A stretch of DNA of 64,000 bases, taken from positions 806,001 to 870,000 of the forward strand of contig CBDDPL010000004.1 in assembly GCA_965232285.1 (NCBI GenBank). The letters are read 5' to 3'. The notes beneath the pieces were generated by a model. It searched no databases, was not told the origin of the DNA, and saw only the letters and a list, made by a program, of their open reading frames with translations. This stretch comes from Denitrobaculum sp965232285. Lineage in GTDB: Bacteria; Pseudomonadota; Alphaproteobacteria; Kiloniellales; Kiloniellaceae. The translations under genes and the position numbers were made by a program. Every line of letters begins with the position of its first letter. The first letter of the stretch is position 1. Shown piece by piece: positions 46,648 through 54,646 of this stretch.

Positions 46648-48039
46648 CTAACCGGTCCTCCGCCAGACCGGACCGTCCGCACGATCCTCCAAGGTCACGC
46701 CAAGCGAAGCGAGTTCATCACGGATTCGGTCCGCGGTGGCATAGTCGCGGGCTGATCGGGCAGCCTGACGTGCCTCGATCAGTTGCTGGATCTTCGCTGT
46801 ATCTGCCTCTTCTCCTGAGGATTGCTCAAACCAGGCGGCCGGATCCTGCTGCAACAGGCCCAGCACGCCGCCGGCGTCGCGCAGGGCCGCTTCGCAGGCG
46901 GCGCGATCCGCCGCGCTCGCCGCCTGGCGTGCCGCCTTCGCGATCCGGAAAAGCTCAGCAATTGCGCCCGGGAAATTCAGATCGTCCTCAAGCGCTGCCT
47001 CGAAAGCATCGAGCCGGCCGGACGGCCCTGGAACACTGGGATCATCAGCAACATCGCCGAGATCGCGGAGTGTCCCGTAGAGACGATCAAGACCGCGCTT
47101 CGCCTGCGCAAGTCCTTCCGCGCTCCAGTCGAGCGGCTGGCGGTAGTGGGCGCCCAGAAGCGCGAAGCGGATGGCCTCTCCCGGCGCTTCGTCGAGGAGA
47201 TTACGAACGAGGAGCACATTGCCGAGCGACTTTGACATTTTCCGTCCCTCGACGGTGACGAAGCCGTTGTGGACCCAATGGCGGCAGTAGAGCGCGCCGT
47301 CATGGGCGCAGGTGCCCTGGGCGATCTCGTTCTCATGGTGCGGAAAGATCAGATCCTGGCCGCCGCCATGGATATCGATCGTTTCACCAAGCTGCTGCTC
47401 GATCATGGCCGAACATTCGATATGCCAGCCGGGTCGTCCGCGGCCCCAGGGGCTCTCCCATCCCGGCAGGTCCGCTGTCGAGGGTTTCCAGAGAACGAAG
47501 TCTGCCGGGTCTCGCTTGTAGGGCGCGACTTCAATCCTGGCGCCGGCGATCATTTCATCACGATTGCGGCCGGAAAGCGCTCCGTAAGCTGAAAACGATG
47601 GCACGTGGAACAGGACGTGTCCCTCGGCCGCATAGGCATGACCCTGCGCGATCAGGCGTTCCACAAAGCCTATGATCTCGGGAATGTGCTCCGTCACGCG
47701 CGGTTCGAGGTCTGGCGTCAGGACTCCGAGTGCCGCCATGTCGGAATGGTAGGCTTCGATGTAGCGTCCCGTGATCGTTGAGATCGGAAGGGCTGCTTCC
47801 TGCGCGGCGGCATTGATCTTGTCATCCACATCCGTGAAGTTGCGGGCATAAACGACCCGCCCGAAGCGCCGCTTCAAAAGGCGGTAGAGAACGTCGAACA
47901 CGACCGCCGGGCGGGCATTGCCGATGTGTGCGAAGTTGTAGACGGTCGGCCCGCAGACATACATCGTGACGCGATCGGGGTTCGCCGGAGAGAAAGGTTC
48001 TTTCGTCCGGGTGAGCGTGTTGACGAGGCGCAAGGTCAT
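46648..48039 (-). CDS. cysS: Cysteinyl-tRNA synthetase, paralogue in the zinc island
   Basis: 463 residues from the ATG at 48039, which overlaps the COG0523 gene stop (ATGA); an upstream extension has no ribosome site. HIGH-type motif HIGNARP (~35), KMSKSLGN (~270) and the zinc ligands Cys in MYVCGPT (~28), Cys in HIECSAM (~205), His and Glu in FPHHENE (~230) are all present. It charges tRNA-Cys. As with thrS, location behind zur and a COG0523 GTPase indicates a zinc-starvation copy, though its own zinc site is intact. Confidence 0.93.
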   Translation of the reverse strand: MTLRLVNTLTRTKEPFSPANPDRVTMYVCGPTVYNFAHIGNARPAVVFDVLYRLLKRRFGRVVYARNFTDVDDKINAAAQEAALPISTITGRYIEAYHSDMAALGVLTPDLEPRVTEHIPEIIGFVERLIAQGHAYAAEGHVLFHVPSFSAYGALSGRNRDEMIAGARIEVAPYKRDPADFVLWKPSTADLPGWESPWGRGRPGWHIECSAMIEQQLGETIDIHGGGQDLIFPHHENEIAQGTCAHDGALYCRHWVHNGFVTVEGRKMSKSLGNVLLVRNLLDEAPGEAIRFALLGAHYRQPLDWSAEGLAQAKRGLDRLYGTLRDLGDVADDPSVPGPSGRLDAFEAALEDDLNFPGAIAELFRIAKAARQAASAADRAACEAALRDAGGVLGLLQQDPAAWFEQSSGEEADTAKIQQLIEARQAARSARDYATADRIRDELASLGVTLEDRADGPVWRRTG

Positions 48040-49214
48040 TCCCGCACCTCGCTCGCGGCGATGTCGCCTTCGGCGCTGTCGGCCGGAAGGAGATCCGGCG
48101 TCTGAGGCTCGACGGTGCTGAACATTCTCAGTGTGCCGCGAAGGACCGACTCGTCGATATCGCGGGTGATGAAAACGATCCGGGAGCGACGGTCTTCGCT
48201 CGGCCATTCCTTTAGCGTGACCGCCGGGTGGAAGATGTGCTGGACGCCATGAATGACGACGGGTCCATCGACATCGGACACATTGATGAGCCCTTTGATG
48301 CGCAGAAAGTCCGCGCCCCGGAGCCGGAGCAGGGCTTCGAGCCAGTGATCCAGCGCATAACTGTGGATCGGCTCGTCGATCGTGAGACAGACCGCTTTGA
48401 TATGGGCATCATGGCGGTTGACGTCGTTGTGGTCGTGGCCGTGCTGATGGCTGTGGCTATGCTGATGACTGCTGCAGTGGTCAGAGCTTCCGTGCTCATG
48501 TTCATGCTCGTGCGGCTTGTCGTAGGCTTCTGCCCTGAGCCAGTTCTGCACATCGAGGCTTTTGGTCTTCGGGTTGTAAAGACCGGCATCGAACAGCGAT
48601 GCCGGATCGACAGCACCCTTCACCGCGATGATCTGCGGTGCGGCGGGATTCAAGCCCCGGAGACGCTCCTGCAATCCGCGCAGGGCATCCACCTCCACGA
48701 GATCGGTTTTCGTGATCAGCAGGCGATCCGCCACGGCCGCTTGCTTGACGGATTCGATTTGCCGGTCAAGCGTATTCCGGCCAGTGGCCGCATCTACCGT
48801 GGTTATGACACCGTCCAGGCGATAGCGTGCGGCGATCAGCGGGTCGGTCATGATGGTGTGCAGGATCGGCGCCGGATCAGCGAGTCCCGTGGTTTCGATA
48901 ACGACTCGGTCGAACTCGATTTCTCCCTTTACACGGCGCAGGAACAGGCCACGAAGCGTATTGACCAGGTCGCCACGGATCGTGCAGCACAGACATCCGC
49001 TCGACATCTCGATGACGACATCGTCCTTGCTCTGCGCCACGAGGTCGTGGTCGAGACCGATCTCGCCGAACTCGTTGATAAGGACGAGTGTCCGGCTCAG
49101 TGCAGGCTGCTGAATCAGGTAGTTCAGGGTCGTTGTCTTGCCGCTGCCCAGAAACCCGGTCAACACCGAAATGGGCAGGCGCTGCGACGATCCGCCAAGA
49201 TCCCAGCTTTCCAT
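48036..49214 (-). CDS. COG0523 zinc metallochaperone GTPase 1
   Basis: 392 residues. P-loop VLTGFLGSGKTTTLNYL (~17-33), the metal-binding CLCC (~74), ETTGLADPAPI (~108) and TKTD (~165) define the COG0523 G3E GTPase family. A His-rich loop (EHEHEHG, SSHQHSHSHQHGHDHND, ~240-265) follows, and the C-terminal CobW domain ends with VFITRDID. Zinc-linked members use GTP to insert zinc into client enzymes when it is scarce. It starts 20 bases after zur and precedes cysS, so clients may be the paralogues encoded next to it. Confidence 0.92.
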   Translation of the reverse strand: MESWDLGGSSQRLPISVLTGFLGSGKTTTLNYLIQQPALSRTLVLINEFGEIGLDHDLVAQSKDDVVIEMSSGCLCCTIRGDLVNTLRGLFLRRVKGEIEFDRVVIETTGLADPAPILHTIMTDPLIAARYRLDGVITTVDAATGRNTLDRQIESVKQAAVADRLLITKTDLVEVDALRGLQERLRGLNPAAPQIIAVKGAVDPASLFDAGLYNPKTKSLDVQNWLRAEAYDKPHEHEHEHGSSDHCSSHQHSHSHQHGHDHNDVNRHDAHIKAVCLTIDEPIHSYALDHWLEALLRLRGADFLRIKGLINVSDVDGPVVIHGVQHIFHPAVTLKEWPSEDRRSRIVFITRDIDESVLRGTLRMFSTVEPQTPDLLPADSAEGDIAASEVRE

Positions 49215-49234
49215 GGTATGTCTCTCTTTCCTGC

Positions 49235-49741
49235 TTAGGACGCACCGGCCGCGATGCAGGTCGCGCAGATGCCTTCCACCTCAACTACGCGCCGTGCCAC
49301 GCGGTATCCCAGCGCGGCAGCATCCTCGGCAAGCAGTTCCTCGACCCGCGCATCCTCCAACTCGGCCGATGCCCCGCAGTTGGTGCAAATGAAGAACAGG
49401 CAAGCACGCCGACGCTCCGGATGGGCGCAGGCAACGTAAGCGTTCCGGCTTTCGATCTTCGAGACGAGCCCCTGGGACATCAAAAACTCAAGCGCCCGAT
49501 AGACGGTGGGCGGTCCGATCGGACGGGCCTGCTCTTGCTTCAGCGTTTCGATAAGTTCGTAAGCACCCGTCGGACGACCGCTCTCCCAGAGCAATTCCAG
49601 TATCTTGCGCCGCAGCTCAGTGAGTTGTGCGCCACGCGCGCTGCAGAGGGATTTTGCCAGCGCAACCCGTTCGGCCGGCGCGTGTTGCCCGCGGCAATTG
49701 GGATCGGCGCAGGGCCGAGGTTCCACTGGCGCGAGCGTCAT
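49235..49741 (-). CDS. zur: Fur-family zinc uptake regulator
   Basis: 168 residues from the ATG at 49741 (AAGGA upstream); the open frame continues far upstream across folE but without a start signal. The winged helix (LTELRRKILELLWESGRPTG, PPTVYRALEFLMSQGLVSK, ~35-90) and the structural zinc site CTNCG (~123) with CATC (~160) mark a Fur protein; the N-terminal CADPNCRGQH is typical of alphaproteobacterial Zur. It represses zinc-shortage genes when zinc is bound. It heads a seven-gene operon and faces folE across a palindrome. Confidence 0.88.
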   Translation of the reverse strand: MTLAPVEPRPCADPNCRGQHAPAERVALAKSLCSARGAQLTELRRKILELLWESGRPTGAYELIETLKQEQARPIGPPTVYRALEFLMSQGLVSKIESRNAYVACAHPERRRACLFFICTNCGASAELEDARVEELLAEDAAALGYRVARRVVEVEGICATCIAAGAS

Positions 49742-49773
49742 GGCTTCATTCCTTCTTGTGTTTCGAGCCAGCA

Positions 49774-49785
49774 ACGTTATAACGT
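49774..49785. promoter_or_regulatory. Zur box B between zur and folE
   Basis: ACGTTATAACGT is a perfect 12-bp palindrome, in the wider context GCAACGTTATAACGTAAC (49771-49788), which fits proteobacterial Zur boxes. It lies 33 bases before zur and 68 before folE, so one site can control both divergent operons. Confidence 0.75.
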
Positions 49786-49852
49786 AACGATTAATGATTA
49801 CAAGAGCCAATTGCCCCTGAGAGCCGGGCGTGGCTGCAAGAGAGGATTGAGC

Positions 49853-50506
49853 ATGGATACAGCAGTGGCCGGAAACCGGCCCACAAAGTCGGGTCACACT
49901 GACTCGGTCAGGCGCACCCGGCCCAGCCAGGCAGAGGCGGAGGCGGCTGTCAGAACGCTGATCGAATGGGCGGGGGATGACCCCGACCGCGAGGGCCTCG
50001 TCGGTACGCCCGGGCGTGTGGCGCGGGCTTATGAGGAGTTTTTCGCCGGATATCATCAAGACCCGGTCGCGCTGCTTGAGATGACGTTTGAGGAGATCGC
50101 CGCATATGACGAGATGATCGTGTTGCGCGACATCCGGCTGGAGTCCCATTGTGAGCATCACATGGTTCCCATCCTTGGCAAGGTGCATATCGGCTACCTG
50201 CCGGCGGGCCGTGTCGTCGGGATTTCCAAGCTGGCGCGCCTTGTCGAGGTGTTTGCCAAGCGGCTGCAGATCCAGGAAGCACTGACGTCGCAGATCGCGG
50301 ACACCCTTCAGGAGGTGCTGAAGCCGCACGGTGTCGGCGTCGTCGTTGAGGCGGCGCACCAATGCATGACCACGCGCGGCGTTCGCAAGCCCGGTGTCAG
50401 CATGGTGACGAGCCGCATGCTTGGCGCCTTTCGTGACGATCCGACAACCCGTCGTGAGTTTCTTGCGATGATCGAAAGCTCCAGGAGTGGTTCCAATGGC
50501 GCCTGA
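49853..50506 (+). CDS. folE: GTP cyclohydrolase I (FolE, type IA)
   Basis: 217 residues from the ATG at 49853 (AGAGGATTGAG upstream). The zinc ligands of type IA enzymes are all present: Cys and His in SHCEHHMVP (~102-105) and Cys in AHQCMTTRG (~172); DREGLVGTPGRVARAYEEFF is the usual N-terminal signature. It converts GTP to dihydroneopterin triphosphate for folate. Zur-controlled copies in other bacteria are often the zinc-independent type IB, so a type IA copy here is notable. hisI overlaps its end by 11 bases. Confidence 0.92.
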   Translation: MDTAVAGNRPTKSGHTDSVRRTRPSQAEAEAAVRTLIEWAGDDPDREGLVGTPGRVARAYEEFFAGYHQDPVALLEMTFEEIAAYDEMIVLRDIRLESHCEHHMVPILGKVHIGYLPAGRVVGISKLARLVEVFAKRLQIQEALTSQIADTLQEVLKPHGVGVVVEAAHQCMTTRGVRKPGVSMVTSRMLGAFRDDPTTRREFLAMIESSRSGSNGA

Positions 50507-51014
50507 TAAGTCCTTCAACAAGTCTGACGACGGGTCCGTTCCCTCCACCTTCGCCGCCCGGACGACGGTAGAGCAGGTGGAGGAAGGCTGCGCCCTGGCG
50601 CCTAAGTTCGACGCGGAGGGATTGATCCCCTGTGTTACGACTGACGCGGATACGGGCGAGGTCTTGATGCTCGGCTGCATGAACCGTGAGGCGCTGGAGC
50701 AAACGATCGCGACCGGCGAAGCCCACTACTGGAGCCGAAGTCGCCAATGTCTCTGGCATAAGGGTGCTACCAGCGGCCTCACCCAGAAGCTTGACGAGAT
50801 GCGCATCGACGATGACCAGGATGCCGTCTGGCTGCGGGTCCGCGTTGCCGGATCGGGCGCCAGTTGTCATGTCGGGTACCGTTCCTGTTTCTACCGCTCG
50901 GTCGAACTCGGCGGCCCGTCGGGCGGCCCCACACGGCTCATGTTCACGGAGTCGCGGAAATCCTTTGATCCTAAGGTCGTCTATGGCGACGTACCGAACC
51001 CGACGCAGCTTTGA
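50496..51014 (+). CDS. hisI: Phosphoribosyl-AMP cyclohydrolase (HisI) paralogue with altered zinc site
   Basis: 172 residues from the ATG at 50496; a GTG at 50487 is less likely. The HisI core is clear: GEVLMLGCMNREALEQTIAT, HYWSRSRQCLWHKGATSG and GASCHVGYRSCFYRSVE. Family zinc ligands are the Cys of the DCDxD motif and the two Cys of CH and SCF. Here DCDxD reads DDDQD, so one Cys is Asp; the other two are kept. It opens the purine ring of PR-AMP in histidine synthesis. The ~40-residue N-terminal extension is unusual. It is coupled to folE under Zur box B. Confidence 0.9.
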   Translation: MAPDKSFNKSDDGSVPSTFAARTTVEQVEEGCALAPKFDAEGLIPCVTTDADTGEVLMLGCMNREALEQTIATGEAHYWSRSRQCLWHKGATSGLTQKLDEMRIDDDQDAVWLRVRVAGSGASCHVGYRSCFYRSVELGGPSGGPTRLMFTESRKSFDPKVVYGDVPNPTQL

Positions 51015-51062
51015 GCGACGGCGAGACGCCTCTAGAGATTCCTGCGTGACGAAACTGGATCA

Positions 51063-51524
51063 TCAATCGTTCAGCACCTCGGGTGGATGGCTCGGGATTG
51101 AGGGAAGCGGCTCCACGAGATCTCCTGCAAAGCCAAGTGGCGGAATCCGGCCAAGGATGCCCGCCCGCAGGACCTGCGGTCTCTCGGGCCGGGACAGGAA
51201 GCCGTTTTCGGCTGCCGCGTAGGCGGCCGCGACCGCCAGGACATCGTCTCTGTGCACTGTGGGGTCGAGATCGCCGAAGAGATAGGTGAAGCGTCCGGGA
51301 CCCGAGAGGGCGATGGTACAGGGACGCTTGCACTGGCTCATGCAGTTCACGCCCCGCAGCGCAACCCCGCGGCCTGCAGCGACGCTGCCGTCGAACACCT
51401 CCGCTACAGCACGCGCGAGTCGGCGCCCACCTCGCTGCTCAAGATCGTTGTCCCGCTGCTCACGCCCGTCGCGGCAGCGCAGGCAGATCGAGAGAAGCGG
51501 AAGTTCACATCCGGTGTGGCGCAT
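51063..51524 (-). CDS. DUF1636 family metal-binding protein
   Basis: 153 residues. A ferredoxin-like thioredoxin fold is suggested by LPLLSICLRCRDG (Cys pair, ~14-17) and LRGVNCMSQCKRPCTIALSG (three Cys, ~60-70), the DUF1636 pattern. Relatives are found beside cobalamin or COG0523 genes and may bind an iron-sulfur cluster or zinc. It is divergent from the second Fur gene with Zur box C only 14 bases upstream of its start, so it is probably zinc-repressed. Confidence 0.8.
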   Translation of the reverse strand: MRHTGCELPLLSICLRCRDGREQRDNDLEQRGGRRLARAVAEVFDGSVAAGRGVALRGVNCMSQCKRPCTIALSGPGRFTYLFGDLDPTVHRDDVLAVAAAYAAAENGFLSRPERPQVLRAGILGRIPPLGFAGDLVEPLPSIPSHPPEVLND

Positions 51525-51537
51525 TACGGTGTCATGT

Positions 51538-51551
51538 AATGTTCTAACATT
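51538..51551. promoter_or_regulatory. Zur box C between DUF1636 and the second fur-family gene
   Basis: AATGTTCTAACATT has six-base perfect arms (AATGTT/AACATT) around a mismatched centre, and resembles boxes A and B in size and A/T content. It is placed to repress both divergent genes. Confidence 0.68.
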
Positions 51552-51609
51552 GCGTCAAGGAACCCGGTGGGATACCCTTTGTCAAGGCTCCCTCCAAAGG
51601 AGTGAAGCA

Positions 51610-52074
51610 ATGTCAGGCAGGGCCGTGGCAACCAGATCAAGGGCAGCCAGATCAGGGGCGTGCAGGCCGAAGGCAGGCAGGTCAGGACGTCTGACTCACG
51701 CGGATCGCGTCCTCGCACATCTTCGGCGTCAGAACAAACCTTTGTCTGCCTACCAGATCCTGGATGATCTCCGCGACGATGGCGTGACGGCGGCTGTGAC
51801 GGTCTATCGCGCCCTCGATCAACTCCTCGCGGCTGGCCAGGTGCACCGGATCGAATCCTTCAACGCCTGGGTGGCGTGCTGCGACCCTAACCATCAGGAG
51901 GCAGCGGTCTTCGAAATCTGCGGGGATTGCGGTGCTGTGACGGAGTACGTCGGTACCTCCCTCGCACAAGACCTTGCGGCTCTGTCAAAGCATACGGGCT
52001 TCTTGCCCGAACATTCTGTCATCGAAATCCGCGGCCGCTGCCGTGAATGCCGCCCGGATGCGCCATCCGTCTGA
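51610..52074 (+). CDS. Second Fur-family (Zur-like) regulator
   Basis: 154 residues from the ATG at 51610 (AAGGAG upstream). A basic, Arg/Ser-rich ~28-residue N-terminus precedes the winged helix (ADRVLAHLRRQNKPLSAYQI, AAVTVYRALDQLLAAGQVHR) and the metal sites CGDCG (~108) and CREC (~147). It is as similar to Zur as the protein at 49235 but clearly a different paralogue. It heads the operon with the second COG0523 GTPase. It could be a back-up Zur or sense another metal. Confidence 0.85.
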   Translation: MSGRAVATRSRAARSGACRPKAGRSGRLTHADRVLAHLRRQNKPLSAYQILDDLRDDGVTAAVTVYRALDQLLAAGQVHRIESFNAWVACCDPNHQEAAVFEICGDCGAVTEYVGTSLAQDLAALSKHTGFLPEHSVIEIRGRCRECRPDAPSV

Positions 52075-52085
52075 AGGAAATTGCC

Positions 52086-53054
52086 ATGAATCCAGTCCCG
52101 CAAATCCCCGTCACCGTGCTCACCGGATTTCTCGGCGCGGGTAAGACGACACTGCTTAATCGCATCCTCACCGAACGGCACGGCAAGCGCTACGCCGTGA
52201 TCGTCAACGAATTCGGCGAGGAAGGCATCGACAACGACCTCGTGGTGGACGCCGACGAAGAAGTGTTCGAGATGAACAACGGCTGCATCTGCTGCACCGT
52301 ACGGGGTGACCTGATCCGCATTCTCGGCGGACTGATGAAACGCGCCGACAAGTTTGATGCGATCATCGTCGAAACCACGGGCCTGGCCGATCCCGCGCCG
52401 GTGGCGCAGACCTTCTTCGTCGATCAGGATGTGGCCGACAACACGCGGCTCGATGCCATCGTAACGGTGGCGGACGCCGTTCATCTGGACGGACAACTCG
52501 GCGAACATCATGAGGCCGAAGAGCAAGTCGCCTTCGCCGATATCGTTTTGCTGAACAAGACGGATCTCGTGGAAGCAGAAGGTCTCAGCCGCGTCGAGGC
52601 GCGTATCCGCCGCATCAACCCCTATGCCAAGATCATCCGTACCGAACGCTGCGCGACCGCGCTCGACGAGGTGATCGGGCTCAACGCCTTCAGTCTCGAC
52701 CGCGTGTTGGCAGTGGAACCCGATTTCCTGACCTCCGACCATGACCATGAGCATGACGATGATGTCACGAGCATCTCTTTTGTCTCCGATAGGCCGCTTG
52801 ACTTCGACAAGTTTCAGACCTGGTTTGGCAAACTCCTGCAAACCCGCGGCCAGGACATCCTGCGCTCGAAAGGTATCCTTGAATTCGAAGGTATTGACGA
52901 GCGCTACGTTTTCCAAGGTGTCCACATGCTGATGGATGGCGCGCCGATGGGCTCCTGGCCGGAGGGCGGAAGGCAGTCGCGGCTCGTTTTCATTGGCCGC
53001 AACCTCGATACCATGGGTCTGGAAGAAGGTTTTGCCGCATGTCAGGCGGCCTAG
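52086..53054 (+). CDS. COG0523 zinc metallochaperone GTPase 2
   Basis: 322 residues from ATG 52086 (GAAGGAAA upstream). P-loop VLTGFLGAGKTTLLNRIL (~11-28), CICC (~68), ETTGLADPAPVAQ (~100) and NKTD (~160). The His/Asp loop DHDHEHDDD (~222) is shorter than in GTPase 1, and the protein resembles the YjiA/ZigA-like branch. It lies 11 bases after the fur-family gene and overlaps the WD40 gene by 16 bases. GTP-driven zinc delivery under zinc shortage is the likely role. Confidence 0.92.
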   Translation: MNPVPQIPVTVLTGFLGAGKTTLLNRILTERHGKRYAVIVNEFGEEGIDNDLVVDADEEVFEMNNGCICCTVRGDLIRILGGLMKRADKFDAIIVETTGLADPAPVAQTFFVDQDVADNTRLDAIVTVADAVHLDGQLGEHHEAEEQVAFADIVLLNKTDLVEAEGLSRVEARIRRINPYAKIIRTERCATALDEVIGLNAFSLDRVLAVEPDFLTSDHDHEHDDDVTSISFVSDRPLDFDKFQTWFGKLLQTRGQDILRSKGILEFEGIDERYVFQGVHMLMDGAPMGSWPEGGRQSRLVFIGRNLDTMGLEEGFAACQAA

Positions 53055-54112
53055 CTGAAGAGTCGGTGCGCGAAAGACGGCGCCATAGAGGTTTTGCGGA
53101 GACCCCGCTCGAACGTGACGGGCTCGCGCTCGATACCGGAGCTCCGGTTACCGCTGCTGTCTCGACCGGCGCTGGCGTAGTGGCCGGATTCGGCGACGGC
53201 CGGGTTCGCTTCTTCCGTCCAAACCAGCCGCCGGTGGTGGTCGAAGCGCATCGCGGGGCGGTGTTGTGCCTCGCGGCCGAGGGGAGTTCGGGATTCGCGC
53301 TGACCGGCGGTGACGATGGCCGGTTTCTGCGCCTGTCGCCCGACGGGGTGATCGAAGAAGTCGCGAGCTTCGGAACACGCTGGGTGGATTGCGTTGCGGC
53401 AGGGTCCGGCGGCTATGCCTGTTCGTCAGGCCGCACCGCCTATGTCTGGCGCGCGGGAAATACCGAGTCGGTAAGCCTCGAGCATCCGAGCACGGTTGGA
53501 GGCCTCGCCTTCGACGCCAAGGGCCGCCGGCTCGCGGTCGGTCACTACGGCGGCGCCACGGTTTGGGAACATGGGAAGCGCCGTTGGCAAGCCAACAAAC
53601 TCTACTGGAAAGGTTCGCACGGCACCGTCGCCTTCAGCCCCGACGGGAAGTATGTCGTGACCTCGATGCAGGAAAACGCGCTGCACGGCTGGCGCCTGCG
53701 TGACAAGGCCGACATGCGCATGTCCGGCTACCCCGCCAAGGTCAAAAGCTTTGCCTGGGTCGGCACCGAGCCCTTCCTGGCCACATCAGGCGCCGACGAA
53801 GCGGTGTGCTGGCCCTTCGGTGGCAAGGACGGCCCGATGGGCCGCCCACCGGCAACCTGCGCCTATGGCGGCAAGCAGCTTTGCACCTCGGTCACGGGGC
53901 TGGCCGGCCTTGATGGCGTCTTCGCCGGCTTCGCGGACGGTTGCGTACTCGCCGGACGTATCTCCAACGATGCCGAGACGGAAGACCTTGTAATAAAGGG
54001 CTCGAGCGGTTCGCCCGTCGCAGCGCTCGCGATCACTCAGGAAGGCTGGCTCTTCGTCGGCGAGGAGTCGGGCCGGATTCTCTGGGTCGGGCTCGGCGGC
54101 GGCACGGAATGA
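53039..54112 (+). CDS. WD40 beta-propeller protein linked to the COG0523 GTPase
   Basis: 357 residues, cytoplasmic (no signal peptide). About six or seven blades are visible, for example AAVSTGAGVVAGFGDGRVRF, VLCLAAEGSSGFALTGGDDG, VGGLAFDAKGRRLAVGHYGG, TVAFSPDGKYVVTSMQENAL and VAALAITQEGWLFVGEESG. WD40 proteins are scaffolds. It is translationally coupled to GTPase 2 (16-base overlap) and to the next small gene (ATGA), so it may bind the GTPase or its clients. No characterised homologue is known to me. Confidence 0.82.
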   Translation: MSGGLAEESVRERRRHRGFAETPLERDGLALDTGAPVTAAVSTGAGVVAGFGDGRVRFFRPNQPPVVVEAHRGAVLCLAAEGSSGFALTGGDDGRFLRLSPDGVIEEVASFGTRWVDCVAAGSGGYACSSGRTAYVWRAGNTESVSLEHPSTVGGLAFDAKGRRLAVGHYGGATVWEHGKRRWQANKLYWKGSHGTVAFSPDGKYVVTSMQENALHGWRLRDKADMRMSGYPAKVKSFAWVGTEPFLATSGADEAVCWPFGGKDGPMGRPPATCAYGGKQLCTSVTGLAGLDGVFAGFADGCVLAGRISNDAETEDLVIKGSSGSPVAALAITQEGWLFVGEESGRILWVGLGGGTE

Positions 54113-54375
54113 GGAACCTTTTCACCCGCCGCGCCGCACCAGGCCGCGCCGGCATGGTCAAAACCTGGGTGAGCGAACATCTTGATCTTGCAGAGAACGA
54201 CGTCGTGACGGTCGCGGAACTCGCATGCCACGAACCGGATTGCCCGCCTGTTGAAACGCTGGTGACTCTCCACGGATCAAATGGCCTGCGAAAGACCTGG
54301 CGCCTTCACAAGTCGCTTGCGGAGCTTGACGAGAAGGATATCACTGCCGCCCTTCACAAGGACCCAGGCCAGTAG
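54109..54375 (+). CDS. Small protein at the end of the second zinc operon
   Basis: 88 residues from ATG 54109, overlapping the WD40 stop. After a basic start (MRNLFTRRAAPGRAG) comes TWVSEHLDLAENDVVTVAEL, then ACHEPDCPPVETLVTLH with a C-x5-C pair that could bind metal, and GLRKTWRLHKSLAELDEKDI. I do not recognise the family. Coupling within the fur2-GTPase-WD40 operon argues for a function in zinc handling. Confidence 0.7.
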   Translation: MRNLFTRRAAPGRAGMVKTWVSEHLDLAENDVVTVAELACHEPDCPPVETLVTLHGSNGLRKTWRLHKSLAELDEKDITAALHKDPGQ

Positions 54376-54517
54376 CTGCCTTCGGGGACCTTGAGACGGC
54401 TGGAAGCGACGGGCGACTTCCATTGCGTCGCTAGCGGCTCAAAGCCGCCATTCTACTCAGGCCGTCCAGTGACGGCTTTGCCCGCCATCAGACTTCTGCA
54501 CAAGCGTCTGGCTCCCT

Positions 54518-54544
54518 TGGCCGAAAATATCAATAGGTTGTCCG
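54518..54544 (+). promoter_or_regulatory. Candidate AraC-type direct repeat upstream of the aldehyde dehydrogenase
   Basis: TGGCCG (54518) and TGTCCG (54539) are 21 bases apart, with an AAAAnnTCAA spacer that is nearly the same as in the element before the peroxidase gene (61419). The second half also lies in a perfect inverted repeat TGTCCGT-G-ACGGACA (54539-54553). Confidence 0.55.
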
Positions 54545-54646
54545 TGACGGACATCAAAAGCTGGCGGCTCCCATGCCAAGTTAATCCTGTGTACTGGGCC
54601 CTGGAGGCTCGGCTAATGCGCAATGATAGGCCTGTAGGAGGCTCTT

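Noticed and set aside
49742..50680. Upstream extension of the zur frame across folE and hisI
   Set aside because: It runs antisense through two certain genes; the ATG at 49741 has a good ribosome site and gives a normal Zur length.
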